Positions 44,384-56,800 of a stretch of DNA of 64,000 nt are shown in pieces. Where the stretch lies: positions 2,518,001 through 2,582,000 of the forward strand of contig NZ_CP117416.1 in NCBI RefSeq assembly GCF_028606985.1, given 5' to 3'. Below the pieces are notes generated by a model that saw only the letters and a list, made by a program, of their open reading frames with translations, had not been told where the DNA came from and made no database searches. The translations under genes and the position numbers were made by a program. This DNA comes from Paenibacillus kyungheensis. GTDB taxonomy: Bacteria; Bacillota; Bacilli; Paenibacillales; Paenibacillaceae. How positions within the stretch are numbered: the first letter of the stretch is position 1; each line of letters starts with the position of its first letter.

Positions 44384-45643
44384 TTGGATAAAATCGCATT
44401 TATTTTCCCAGGGCAGGGCTCGCAATATATCGGCATGGGAAAAGAATTATTTAACGATTTTGACATAGCCAAAGAGACGTTCGCTGAAGCAAATGAAGTA
44501 CTTGGATTTGATCTACAAAAAATTTGCTTTGAAGGAAGCTTACAAAAATTAAATCAAACGGAAAACATGCTACCTGCCATATTGACTGTTAGCGTTGCGG
44601 CGTTTCGTGTCTATATGAAGGAAATCGGATATAAGCCTACTTTTTTGGCAGGTCATAGTCTGGGCGAGTATTCAGCTTTGACTTGTAGTGGGGCTATTGC
44701 CTTCGCTGATGCTATAAAGCTAGTACATAAGCGCAGCTTGTTAGCCACACAGGTTAAAGGTGGACTCATGTCTGTTATTAACGGTGTGAGTCTAGAGGAA
44801 GTACTGGACATTTGCCAAAAACAAAACGCTTCAGGTGAAATTCTTGCTCTGGCTTGCCAAAACAGTATCGACCAGTTTGTTCTCTCTGGAAAGGAAGAAG
44901 CAGTTGTTCATGCAGAGGATCAGATTATTCTTCTAAATGGTCAAGCGACTCCGATTCTGATGGCTCCACCTTTTCACAGTCCATTAATGAAGGAAGTATT
45001 ACCGCAATTGCAGGAAGAATTAGGGACGCTGACATTCGATACGTTTCAGTTTCCAGTCGTTGCTAATGCAACCGCTCTTCCTTATAAAGGAACAGATCAA
45101 ATCATAGATCATCTGAGTCTCCAATTGACAAGCACTGTACGCTGGTTCGATACTATTGCTTTCTTCCAAGCTAATGATATCGATTTGACGATTGAAATGG
45201 GACCGAAGGCTATACTGTCCGATTTGATTGGTTCGAGGACAGGACTGACAGCGCTATCCTTCGGACAGAAGGAAGATCGTTCAGCTATTAAAGAACGTTT
45301 GCAAATAGTTAGCAATCGCTATGTTCCAACGATTATTACTCGAAGCTTAGCAATTGCCGTGGCCACTCGCAATCGTAATACCGACAATGAACAGTACCGA
45401 CTCGGAGTTGAAGTACCCTATGAACAATTGGAGCAATTGCAACTTGAGTTAGAGGAGAAAGGCATGGAACCAACGGAAGCCCAGATGAGGCAGGCATTGA
45501 CGTGGCTGAGTCAGATTATGCGCACGAAAGGCACGACAAAAGAAGAACAGCTTCGACGCTTCCAACAAATTTTGTTAGAAACGGGTACAGAAGAGCAGTT
45601 AAGCGATTTTCCGTTCTGTCATGGTGTTTCAATCCATGTATGA
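44384..45643 (+). CDS. Trans-acting malonyl acyltransferase with C-terminal extension (AT1)
   Basis: This 419-residue protein has a FabD-like acyltransferase domain in the first about 290 residues: PGQGSQYIGMG, active Ser92 in GHSLGEYSA and FHSPLM. It supplies malonyl (or the FkbH-derived unit) to ACPs of PKS modules that lack AT domains. The last about 125 residues are an extra helical region (CTRN-like block SLAIAVATRNRN, then EPTEAQMRQAL, EEQLRRFQQIL) also present in the second AT at 57268. TTG 44384 follows AGGAGGG. Specificity cannot be fixed by eye. Confidence 0.93.
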   Translation: MDKIAFIFPGQGSQYIGMGKELFNDFDIAKETFAEANEVLGFDLQKICFEGSLQKLNQTENMLPAILTVSVAAFRVYMKEIGYKPTFLAGHSLGEYSALTCSGAIAFADAIKLVHKRSLLATQVKGGLMSVINGVSLEEVLDICQKQNASGEILALACQNSIDQFVLSGKEEAVVHAEDQIILLNGQATPILMAPPFHSPLMKEVLPQLQEELGTLTFDTFQFPVVANATALPYKGTDQIIDHLSLQLTSTVRWFDTIAFFQANDIDLTIEMGPKAILSDLIGSRTGLTALSFGQKEDRSAIKERLQIVSNRYVPTIITRSLAIAVATRNRNTDNEQYRLGVEVPYEQLEQLQLELEEKGMEPTEAQMRQALTWLSQIMRTKGTTKEEQLRRFQQILLETGTEEQLSDFPFCHGVSIHV

Positions 45644-45695
45644 TGACATTTAGTTGACTTGTAATTTTAATTTTTATATTTAGTGGAGGAAACCT

Positions 45696-48600
45696 ATGCT
45701 AAATGTTCCAGGCCTTACCCTTCAAGATGTTGACTATGATGAAGTGATCGAGGAAATAGCCGAGATTTCGTCACGAGATATTGCGATCATCGGTCTCGCG
45801 TTGGATTTCCCACAGGCACGAACTGCAGATGATTTCTGGGAAAATATTAGAACAGGCAAGGACTGTATTCGCGGTATTCCACAGCGTAGACGTAATGATG
45901 TGGATCGTTATATTTGGTCTCAAGGAATGCCTCTGGACGATCATCTGTATTCACAACTCGGATTTTTGGACGAAATTGATACGTTTGATCATCGTTTCTT
46001 TAATCTTTCTCCTGTAGAAGCTGCCATGATGGATCCCAGCCAGCGTTTGTTTTTGCAGTGTGCTTGGCGAGCACTCGAAGACGCAGGATATGCGGGAGAT
46101 AAGGCGAAAGGCAAGGCAGTCGGTGTATATTTGGGGCAAAATGTAAATCTGGTCGAAAATTATTACCAGTATATTCGCGATGTGGAGCCAGAGTCGATGG
46201 GTGCAGCTTTGCCAGGCAATTTGGCCGCAATGGCCGCAAGCCGAATCTCTTATTTTCTTGATTTTTCGGGACCGAGCATTGTAGTCAACACAGCCTGTTC
46301 CTCCTCACTAGTCGCCGTTCACATTGCTTCGCAGGCACTTCGAGAGGGAGATTGTGAAATTGCACTGGTTGGTGGCGTTAGCATCAATCTGTTGTCACTT
46401 GAAACAGAGCAAAAAATTGCAAAAGCGTCTTCTGGCAAATCCTACACATTTGATGATAGAGCAGACGGGACTAGCGATGGAGAAGGCGTTGCAGCTGTCT
46501 TGCTTAAGCCGCTAAAGCAAGCAATGGCCGATGGCGATTCCATTTACGCTGTAATCAAAGGGAGCGCGGTCAATCAAGATGGTAGTACAAACGGCATTAC
46601 AGCCCCGAGCGCTCGAGCGCAGGCTAATGTTATTGAAAAGGCTTGGAAGGCAAGCGGTATTAATCCGGAGACAGTGGGTTATATCGAAGCACACGGTACA
46701 GCAACAGAGCTGGGGGATCCTATCGAAATTGAAGGTGTCACCCAAGCCTTCCGCCGTTATACGAGCAAAAAACAATTTTGCGGAATCGGATCACTTAAAC
46801 CGAATATCGGTCATCTGGATGCTGCGGCAGGTGTTGCTAGCTTAATTAAAGCAGTACTGGCACTCAAACATAAAGAATTGCCTCCATCGATTCATTTTGA
46901 TCGGCCTAACCGTAACATTCGATTCCAGAAATCTCCTGTATATGTACAAGATACGCTGGAGACGTGGGAAGCTCCACACGGCCCGCGTAGATGTGGTGTC
47001 AGTGCATTTGGTCTGAGCGGTACTAACGCTCACATTGTTCTAGAAGAGGCACCTCGTATGAACAGGCAGGCTGTTACAGAACGCTTGCGTTTGTTTACGA
47101 TTTCAGCAAGAAGCCCGGCTGCTATGGTCTCTTTGACCCGTGAATATCAGAAGTGGTTTGCTACGGCAGAACATGAGGATTTCGCAGCCATCTGTTATAC
47201 AGCAAGTACAGGACGCGGCCATTTTCGCTATCGTTTGGCAGTTCTTGCTACAAATGCTGAGCAATTGCTTGAAAAGCTGAATATTTTAACGAAAAATGGA
47301 ATAGATGCAGACATTGACGGAGTTTTTTATGGAGAGCATTCGATCGTTCCAACCAGCAAAATGGTTCGAGATAAAGGAGATTTGACAGAAGCAGAGGCGG
47401 AAGCATACAAGGCACAAGCTCTTGCTACTATAGAACATCCTAAAGAGGCTGTGTTGGAACAGCTCGGACAGCTGTATATTCAAGGAGCAGAAGTTGATTG
47501 GGAAATGCTCTATGAACCAGCAGCCAAACGTCGAATCCCATTGCCGCATTATCCATTTGAACGTATTCGTTGCTGGCTAGAGTTGCCTGAACCTTCAGGA
47601 GTGGACGGAATGTTTTTCACGATGAAATGGGAAGAACGACCGTCTGAACAACAAGCATCTATTCGGTGGAAAGGACGGATTCTTCTTTTTAAGGGACAAG
47701 GTATCTTATCCGACGAATGGCAGGCCTCTCTTGAAGAGGCAGGAGCATCACTCATTACGATTGAATACGGTGATGCATTTCGTCGAACCCGTCCGAATCA
47801 TTTTACCGTGTCTTCGACAGAGGAAGATTATGAACAACTGATGCAAGCACTTCAAGACGAGCAAATTACGAATGTATTACATTTTTGGTCACTCAACGAA
47901 AGTATAAAGGATTCGTCCTTTGAAGATAAAACGCGCAAAAGCGTCAACAGTCTTTTTTATCTTATTAAAGCCATGAATAAAACACATGCGGCAAATTCTA
48001 TAGAGTTCATTCTGGCTGCTCCTACTGTGTGGCAGGTAACGGAACAGGAAAATAGGTTGGAGCCGGAGTATGCACCTTTGTTTGGACTTGCGAAAGCGGT
48101 CTCAGCCGAGTATCCGCATTGGAATTGTCGTTGTCTGGATGTAGACGACTCCTTAACGGGTAGACAGTTAAATTCAGAGTTGATGGATCCTCATCCGCCA
48201 TATATGATAGCCTATCGCAATGGACGTCGATATTCTCAATATTTGATAGGAGATTCTCCGCATGCCATAGAGACTATGAAGTTGCCGATTCGTTCGTATG
48301 GTGTGTACGTTATTAGCGGTGGTACCGGAGGAATAGGTATTGAAATGGCGAAATGGCTAGTGTCTCAAGAGAGAGTTTCGATCGCTTTGGTTTATCGTAC
48401 GCCGATACCTGAGCGAAGTGAGTGGGAACAGCTGTTGAAGCGAAGAATTTCGGAGAAAGAATGTCGGAAGATTGAAGCTATTCTGGATCTGGAAGCTTCC
48501 GGAGCAAATGTACAGCTCTATGAGATTGATGTTGGTGACAAACAAGCAGTAGTACAGATGCTCTGCGATCTGCGACAGCGTTTTGGTAAAGTAAACGGAA

Positions 48601-50813
48601 TCATACATGGTGCCGGTGTGCCAGGAGAAGGCATGCTTTGGTCGAAATCTCAAGCTGAGTTCGATGCAGTACTTCGACCAAAGCTTCAAGGTACCTATAA
48701 TCTAGATGAAGCGTCGAGCGATGACGGGCTCGATTTTTTTGTGCTATTCTCCGCTATTACCTCGTTGACAGGAGGTTTCGGACAAGGAGATTATGCGGCT
48801 GCGAATGCTTATTTGGATGCGTTTGCTGCCAAGCGTGCTAGACGAGGTGGCAGAACACTCACCATCAACTGGGCAGTATGGAAGGAAACAGGGATGGCAG
48901 TCGATTATGGTATAGCAGACCGAGAACATATTTTTCAAGCTCTGCGAACGGAACAGGCTATCGAAGCTTTTCAGAGAGCACTTACAAGCTCATTTGTACA
49001 AGTTGCAATTGGTCGAATCAATCGTACAGAAGCAGTAAAAGTATTACCGTTGCTCGATCAGCCAAGATTTCCGATTCAACTTCATGCGGAGTTGATGGCT
49101 GAATTGGAACAAGGGATAGAAAAGAAGGGGACAGGGCAGAATGCAGTCCATGTAGTCCATCCTGAATTTGTTCCATCAGTGGTACTTACCGGACGTGCCG
49201 ACAACACATACAGTGATTGGGAGCAGGCGATAGGAGCCATTTGGCTGAAAGTGCTCGGGGTAAAGCGAATAAACATTTATGATACATTTTACGAGTTGGG
49301 CGGAGATTCAATTTTTGCAACTAGAGTTGTGAATCATATTCATGAAGATCTGGGAATCGAGATAAGTATAGCCGAATTTTTGCAACACTTGACGATCGAC
49401 GGTTTGGCTGTGTATTTAATGCATAAAGAGCAGAGAGATGAAAAGTGCAATTCTACTGACCATTCTATTTCGCTTGCTTCACCAGCTTCGTTCTATCCCG
49501 TTTCTTCTGCACAAAGACGTTTATATTTTCTACATGAGTTGCGTCCTGACCAACAAGCTTACAATGTAACGGTTGTGCTACAGATTGAAGGGGAATTAGA
49601 ACGGGAGCGTTTCGAACAAGCGTGGCAGACGATCGTAGATAGACATGAGACGCTTCGTACGTATTTTGAACTTCATGATGGGGAGCCTGTACAAAAAATA
49701 GCTGACAACCTAATCGCTCCAATACGTTATATGGAAGCAGATGAACCGCAAATAACGGAGCTTATTCAGGCTGGCATAAGCTCATTCGACTTAAAACAGG
49801 CTCCGCTGTTGCGGATTTTACTACTTGCTCTTTCATCGACCCGGCATGTGCTGGTAATAGACTTGCATCATATTATTGCGGATGGATTCTCGATAGGAAT
49901 TCTGGCAGAGGAATTCATGACATTATACAAAGGGCAAACACTGCCTGCTTTGTCGATACAGTTTAAAGATTATGCAGTCTGGCACAATGAGCGAATGAAC
50001 AGCAATCAGATGTTACGTCACGAGCAGTTCTGGCTCTCTCTGTTTGCTGACAACGTGCCAAAATTGGACCTGATAACAGACAATACGCGTCCATCGCTAC
50101 AAAGCTTTGCAGGTGACAAACATATCTTTGCAGCGAATGTAGATATGCTGGAGCAACTACAGCATTTTGCTACCAAGTATGAGACAACAATGTTTATGTT
50201 GCTATTAGCCGCCTTCAACATACTTCTTGCAAAACTAGCAGAACAAGATGATATCGTTGTAGGCTCGCCAGTTGCAGGAAGAACCGTTCGGGATACCGAA
50301 CCGCTGATTGGAATGTTCGCTAATACCGTTGTCTTCAGAAATCGACCGATGGATCAGTTGACATTTGCAGAATTTCTCAGTCAGGTCAAGGAAAATACGT
50401 TGGCTGTATACGATCATCAAGAATATCCATTTGAACGTTTGATCAGTCAACTTGGATTAGGCAGTGAACTAAGCCGTAATCCTCTGTTTGACGTTATGTT
50501 TGTGATGCATAACGAACATAAAACAGAGCAGGAAAATTTGCCGCTCCGCCTTGCATCATATCCTATTCCTCACCGTATCGCGAAGGTAGATATAACCTTG
50601 GAAGCGACCGTTCTAGAGGATAAACTACTACTGGTATTTGAATATTGTACTGATTTGTATCGTTCAGCGACGATTAAGCATTGGAGCAATGGCTTGCTCT
50701 ATATTTTACAAGAGGTTGTGAAAAAGCCCGATGTACGTATCTGCGATCTTATATGGTCAACTCAAAAAAGGGTCACTAATGTGCTACCTGAAGAAATAGA
50801 ATTTAACTTTTAA
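45696..50813 (+). CDS. Trans-AT PKS/NRPS hybrid KS-KR-ACP-C
   Basis: This 1705-residue protein has a KS (about 28-450) with the catalytic triad Cys201 (TACSSS), His333 (AHGTA) and His373 (NIGHLDAAAG). A post-KS linker ending LPHYPFERIRCW follows, with no AT domain. The KR (about 700-1090) has GGTGGIG, the catalytic Ser in FSAITS and Tyr in GDYAAANAY. The ACP has Ser1205 in LGGDSI. A condensation domain (about 1255-1690; HHIIADG near 1391) closes the protein. It would add one ketide, reduce it to a beta-hydroxy group and couple it to the Ser loaded by the next protein. The KR lacks an LDD motif. GGAGG precedes the ATG. Confidence 0.95.
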   Translation: MLNVPGLTLQDVDYDEVIEEIAEISSRDIAIIGLALDFPQARTADDFWENIRTGKDCIRGIPQRRRNDVDRYIWSQGMPLDDHLYSQLGFLDEIDTFDHRFFNLSPVEAAMMDPSQRLFLQCAWRALEDAGYAGDKAKGKAVGVYLGQNVNLVENYYQYIRDVEPESMGAALPGNLAAMAASRISYFLDFSGPSIVVNTACSSSLVAVHIASQALREGDCEIALVGGVSINLLSLETEQKIAKASSGKSYTFDDRADGTSDGEGVAAVLLKPLKQAMADGDSIYAVIKGSAVNQDGSTNGITAPSARAQANVIEKAWKASGINPETVGYIEAHGTATELGDPIEIEGVTQAFRRYTSKKQFCGIGSLKPNIGHLDAAAGVASLIKAVLALKHKELPPSIHFDRPNRNIRFQKSPVYVQDTLETWEAPHGPRRCGVSAFGLSGTNAHIVLEEAPRMNRQAVTERLRLFTISARSPAAMVSLTREYQKWFATAEHEDFAAICYTASTGRGHFRYRLAVLATNAEQLLEKLNILTKNGIDADIDGVFYGEHSIVPTSKMVRDKGDLTEAEAEAYKAQALATIEHPKEAVLEQLGQLYIQGAEVDWEMLYEPAAKRRIPLPHYPFERIRCWLELPEPSGVDGMFFTMKWEERPSEQQASIRWKGRILLFKGQGILSDEWQASLEEAGASLITIEYGDAFRRTRPNHFTVSSTEEDYEQLMQALQDEQITNVLHFWSLNESIKDSSFEDKTRKSVNSLFYLIKAMNKTHAANSIEFILAAPTVWQVTEQENRLEPEYAPLFGLAKAVSAEYPHWNCRCLDVDDSLTGRQLNSELMDPHPPYMIAYRNGRRYSQYLIGDSPHAIETMKLPIRSYGVYVISGGTGGIGIEMAKWLVSQERVSIALVYRTPIPERSEWEQLLKRRISEKECRKIEAILDLEASGANVQLYEIDVGDKQAVVQMLCDLRQRFGKVNGIIHGAGVPGEGMLWSKSQAEFDAVLRPKLQGTYNLDEASSDDGLDFFVLFSAITSLTGGFGQGDYAAANAYLDAFAAKRARRGGRTLTINWAVWKETGMAVDYGIADREHIFQALRTEQAIEAFQRALTSSFVQVAIGRINRTEAVKVLPLLDQPRFPIQLHAELMAELEQGIEKKGTGQNAVHVVHPEFVPSVVLTGRADNTYSDWEQAIGAIWLKVLGVKRINIYDTFYELGGDSIFATRVVNHIHEDLGIEISIAEFLQHLTIDGLAVYLMHKEQRDEKCNSTDHSISLASPASFYPVSSAQRRLYFLHELRPDQQAYNVTVVLQIEGELERERFEQAWQTIVDRHETLRTYFELHDGEPVQKIADNLIAPIRYMEADEPQITELIQAGISSFDLKQAPLLRILLLALSSTRHVLVIDLHHIIADGFSIGILAEEFMTLYKGQTLPALSIQFKDYAVWHNERMNSNQMLRHEQFWLSLFADNVPKLDLITDNTRPSLQSFAGDKHIFAANVDMLEQLQHFATKYETTMFMLLLAAFNILLAKLAEQDDIVVGSPVAGRTVRDTEPLIGMFANTVVFRNRPMDQLTFAEFLSQVKENTLAVYDHQEYPFERLISQLGLGSELSRNPLFDVMFVMHNEHKTEQENLPLRLASYPIPHRIAKVDITLEATVLEDKLLLVFEYCTDLYRSATIKHWSNGLLYILQEVVKKPDVRICDLIWSTQKRVTNVLPEEIEFNF

Positions 50814-50848
50814 GGTTGTGACGGGTCAGGGGAAAGGAGCGTCGAACG

Positions 50849-53800
50849 GTGAGCGATAACTTTACAAACTCTGTTCTTGCAGCAAACGACAAGACAGTCA
50901 AAGAGAAGGCTTACTGGCAGGAGAAAATGCAAGGAGATCCGGTGATGAGTGTATTTCCATCCGAACATCGTATCATTGATGGCGGAGAGGGAGCTAACTC
51001 TGTTTCTTTTCAATTCAATCATGCTGTATCAAATCAATTGAAGCACATAAGCAACGGTTCTGATTACGGTATGTTTATCCTCTTTGTGGCAGGGATGAAT
51101 TTGCTGTTATCTCAATATACTAATAGTTCGGATATTGTCATAGCGATGCCAGCATTTCGACAGGCTCACGATGTGGACAACGAGGACGAAGCACGGTTGC
51201 TTGTTCTGCGGACGTCACTACAGAACTGTAACCATTTTAGGGATGTACTGAAAGCAACCAAGCAAACCGTTACCAAAGCGAATGTCCATCAAAATTATCC
51301 TTTTCATCTTGTGATGAAACATGGAGGCATGCTTACTGATCTTGATACAGATACACAGGCTCAGATACTTGTTGGGTTTGATCGTGTTCACGATCTTCCT
51401 CAGGTCAAAGAATCTAGGGCAGAAATCATTATAATACTGTCCTCTTCGGAACAAACACTTGAGGTACAGTTCAGTTTTAACCAAAGTCGTTTTGAGCCGA
51501 AAACTGCTCAACAATGGGGCACGCATCTGGAGCGCCTATTTGAAGAAGCATTGTTTCACCCCGAAAAATCTCTATCGGAAATCGGGGTATTAAAAAATAA
51601 TGAAATCGAGATATTGACGAACCAATTTAATAATACGCAAGCCGAATACGACAAGGAAGCGACCCTGCCTCACCTGTTCGAGGAACAGACTGCGCGAACG
51701 CCAGACCAAACAGCCGCGGTGTTCAGCACCGGATCGTGGACGTACAGCGAGCTGAACAAGCGCGCGAATCAGCTGGCCCGAACGCTACAAGCCAAAGGGG
51801 TGAAGCCGGATCAGTTGGTGGGGGTATTGCTGGAGCGATCCCCTGAAATGATGATGGGTCTGCTCGCCATTTTGAAAGCCGGCGGGGCGTACGTGCCGAT
51901 CGATCCCACCTATCCTAAGGAGCGGATCAGCTATGTGCTACAAGACAGTGGCGCTTCGCTACTGCTGACACGCGGAAAAGAGACCACCCTCGACGTGCAC
52001 TTCGAGGGAGAGGTGCTTGACTTGACCGACGAAGCGCTGTACACCAACGATGACACTGATTTATCTGGTGGAGCAGGGGCGAATGATATAGCCTATGTCA
52101 TCTATACCTCCGGTTCAACCGGCGAACCCAAAGGAGTGATGATCGAGCATCAGGCGGTGATCAACCGGTTGCAGTGGATGCAAAAGCAGTTTCCGTTGAC
52201 CACTCGCGACGTCATCTTGCAAAAAACACCGTTTAGCTTTGATGTCTCGGTGTGGGAGTTGTTCTGGTGGAGCTTGTCCGGCGCGTCGGTCGTGTTTGCC
52301 GAGCCAGGAGCCGAGAAAGATCCGGAAGCTCTTGCGCAAAGTGTCCATGAACACCAGGTGACCGTGATGCACTTCGTGCCTTCGATGCTTCAGCTGTTTT
52401 TGGAGCATGTGGAGGCAACCGGAGGGGATAAGCTGCGCTCCTTACGCCGCGTCTTCGTCAGTGGAGAAACGCTGCAAGCGAGTCAAGCCAGTCGGTTCGG
52501 ACGGTTGCTCAAAGACAGATGGGGAACAGAACTGATCAATTTGTATGGCCCGACGGAGGCGACCGTCGATGTGTCGTACCATGAATGCTCGTGCGAAGAT
52601 CACGTCACGCACATTCCGATTGGGCAACCGATCGACAACATGTCCCTGTATATTCTGGACCGCGAAGGACGAGTGCAACCGGTGGGGGTACCCGGCGAGT
52701 TGTACATCGGGGGCGTGGGTCTAGCCCGCGGGTATTGGAACCGTCCGGAGCTCACCGAGGAGCGGTTTACGACGCAGAAAGCCGTACCAGGGATACGGTT
52801 GTACCGGACCGGGGATATCGGGAAGTGGCTATCGAACGGGGAAATGGCCTACGGGGGACGGATCGACCATCAGGTCAAAATTCGAGGAAACCGTATTGAG
52901 CTAGGGGAAATTGAGACACAGTTATTACGGCATCCTCAGATTCAGGAAGCGGTGGTGACGGTACACGAAGCCGAAGCAGGGCGGAAGGAACTGAGCGCGT
53001 ATTACGTCTCGGAAGGGGTGCTGGGAATCGGGGCGATTCAAGCGTATGTGGGCGAGCGGTTGCCCGCTTACATGGTACCCACCTATGGGAGACAACTGGA
53101 GACGATGCCGCTAACGGCGAACGGGAAGCTGGATCGGAAGCGTCTACCGGCTCCTCAGGCGCAAGCGGAGCAGAGGAGATATGCCGCTCCACGCAACGAG
53201 GTCGAGGAGCAGCTGGCAAGCGTCTGGCAGGAGGTGCTCGGGATCGAACGAATCGGCATTGATGAGCCTTATCAAGAAATTGGTGGCGATTCAATCAAGA
53301 CGATTCGAATTATTTTTTTGATCAAAAAGCGTTGCCAAATAGATTTGCAGATGCTTGAGTTTTATCAGCATCCTACAATTAGGGACTTAGCGGATTTTCT
53401 CAAAAATCGTGATTCAAATGAGTCTGACGAAAAGCTAGCAGTGGCCAAAGAAAAACTGGCACAGTGGCAACAGGAATTGTTTCAGTCGGATATAGAATGG
53501 CTTTTGCCTAATAAGGAAATTGAAGAAGTGTTGCCGCTTAGCGATATTCAGCAAGGAATGATCTATCATTCGCTTACTCATCCGCAATCGAGTCTGTATC
53601 ATGAACAGTTTTTGTATGAATTTCAAGATGATTCGTTCTCTGAACAAACATTCAGACAAGCGATGGAACTTCTTATTGATAAGCATGCCATTTTTCGGAC
53701 GACTTTTAATCTGAAAGATCTATCAGTGCCTGTACAGTTGGTGCATCGCCAAGTATCTGTCGATCTGGAATTGATTTCACTCGTTGATTTGGTGAGGGAA

Positions 53801-56800
53801 AAGCAGGAGAATTTCTTGAATTCATTCTTGGAACAGGATCGTAAGCAACCTTTTATTCAGGATGCAGTTTCCTCAAACATAATATGGCGGATGAGGGTGT
53901 TTCAGCTTAACGAGCATCATTACTGTTTAGCCTGGCTTTATCATCACGCTATGATGGATGGTTGGAGTAATGCTTCGTTTATTACTGAGCTTTGGCAAAT
54001 TTATTTTGGACTAAAGCAAGGTTTAGTGGAGTTAAAACCGCTCCGTCATAGCTACAGAGATATGCTGATTGAGCAGTGGAGTATTCAGGACGATCCTGAG
54101 GTGCATTCATATTGGCGAAATGAACTAGAAAATTATAAAAGGTTTGAATCACCTTTTGCTGTTGTGGAAGAAGAGCTTGATGAATCTCTTGACATAACAA
54201 CAATCATTTTGAACGAGGAAATAAATTTATTATCGTTAATGCAGGCGGCGAAAATCAATCACGTATCGCTTAAAACTATTCTTTTTACTGCTTATGCTTG
54301 CATGATGCATATGATCGATGCGGAGAACGACTTTGTTGTCGGGGTTGTAGTGAACAATCGGCCGCTTGTAGAAGACGGTGAAAAAATACTGGGTTGTTTT
54401 CTCAACTCGATCCCTGTGCGCATTCGTATAAACGGAACAACCGCTTTACAGGAATTTATGTTAGAAATGGACAAAAAATTGCTAGAGGCACAGCAGTATG
54501 GGAAGCTGTCACTAGCACGAATTTTGCAGGCAGTTGGCGAACATGACGGCGGTGGAAACAAGCTATTTGATAATATTTTTAACTATGTTGATCTATATGT
54601 ATACGACGGTGTATCTCGCGAAATGCGCGACCATCAAACATTAGACAACGTTGGTAACTATGAGCGGACGAATGCGCTATTTCAATTTGACTGCTTTATG
54701 GAGAACGAGCATTTACATATTGTAGTCAGACATGAGACTAGCTTTTATCCTAAAGTAGACGTCGAATGTATGATTTCGTCTTATGCCCGAATTCTGAAGG
54801 CGATAATCGATGGTTCGGAGACTATACTCAACAAAACGCTGTTTTCAGACCCTAATCAGATTCGCTTATTGCGTGAGAGGGCAGAGACTTACGCTACTCC
54901 ACTTCCAGACGAGCCAACGATCAGCGGATTGATCGATGCTCAGGCGAAGCGATCTGCACAGCGTACGGCGTTAATCAGTCAATCGGAAAGGCTGACATAT
55001 GCCGAATTGAACCGAAGAGTTGATCAACTTGCTTGGAGACTTGTTCGTTCCGGTGTTAAAGAAGGAGATATCGTTGCATTAATGGCTAGGCGTTCAATCG
55101 AAATGATGATTGGTCTGCTTGCAATTCTGAGAGCAGGTGGTGCCTATTTGCCAATTGATCCCGACTATCCAGATGAGCGTATTCAGCACATGTTCACGGA
55201 CAGCGGAACGAATGTGCTACTAACGCATCAACCGTACAACGAACGGGTAAATTTTGGCGGTGAAATACTTGATCTGGCAGAACATATTTATGAGGAGAAT
55301 GATGCAATCAAGCGATCGTTTCCGCACATTCGTCCGAATAATCTCGCGTATTGTATTTATACATCAGGTTCTACAGGGCTGCCGAAAGGAGTATTGATTG
55401 AACACCGTTCGGTCGTCAATTTGCTAGAAGGTATGACACAATTGATATCGTTTCAGGAGGATCAAACATTTCTCTCTGTCACGACAATATCCTTTGACAT
55501 TTTTGTGCTAGAGACGCTTTTACCACTGATGAAAGGAATGTGCGTGGTGATTGCCAATGCGGAGGAGCAGATTGATCCGGCGGCACTCGGACGACTGATG
55601 CTTAATCATGATGTCAGTATGTTGCAAGTGACGCCTTCCCGATTGAGGTTGCTTCTGGACAATGAGATAGCTATCGAAGGAATGGCTAAGCTCACGAACA
55701 TCATGATCGGGGGAGAGTCATTCGGAATAGAGTTGATTCACACGTTTCGTGAGCATTCTTCTGCTCGAGTATTCAACATGTATGGTCCGACGGAAACGAC
55801 CGTATGGTCGATGGTAGCGGATCTTACGGAAGCGGACGAGGTAACGCTTGGACGTCCGATTGCCAACACGGAAGTCCTGATTGTTGATCGGAATGGCCAG
55901 CTTCAACCGTTCGGAACGGTGGGAGAATTGTGCATTGCCGGGGCAGGATTGGCGAGAGGCTATCATGGTCTGCCGGATATGACACAAGCTAAGTTCGTTA
56001 CTCACCCGATTGATTCCAGCCAGCGTATATACAAGACTGGAGATCTGGCACGCTGGCAAATGGATGGACAAATTAAGTATATCGGACGTCGGGATCATCA
56101 AGTAAAAATTCGCGGATATCGAGTGGAACTTTCTGAAATTGAGCATGTGCTAGGAAGCTATGCTGGAATCTCCTCCCCCTTGGTTGTAGCTCAGAAGCGA
56201 GACACAGACGAATCATATTTAATCGCTTATTATTTGTCAGAGAAGGAACTGCCTGTAGCTTTGCTTCGGGAACATTTGACTGATCGATTGCCGGATTATA
56301 TGATTCCGGGTGCATTCGTACAGTTGGAGTATTACCCTTTGCTTCCTAACGGCAAGATTAACCGTGCAGCGTTACCAGAACCGAATTTATCGAGAAACGC
56401 CATGATTACACCATTCCGACAAGCGGTTACTGACATCGAACAAAGATTGGCACAGTTATGGCAGGAGATTGTAAGAATAGAGACCATTGGAATGGATGAC
56501 AACTTTCTGGAAGCAGGGGGGAACTCCATCTCGCTCGTTCAGTTTCATGCCAAGCTGGAATCCTTTTATCCGAATCAGATCAGCATTGCGGAGATGTTCT
56601 CTTATCCGACGATCGGCAAGCTTGCAGCAAAATTAGAGCAAGCCATTCCAAAAAAGAAAATTGAGATCGACAGGTTGTTGTTGCCAAAACATTTTCTTAA
56701 TCTGAGTGGAAGCTTAACCAATGAAAACACGTTTCTTTTTCATTTAAGTAACCCAGCGGTGGACGAGCTTGCCATACTGGCACAGAGTTACAATGTTGAG

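Noticed and set aside
52115-53294. Several long reading frames on the minus strand and in the other plus frames within the Ser A-domain segment
   Set aside because: They result from high G+C, which removes stop codons. They have no ribosome binding sites and overlap clear A-domain motifs.
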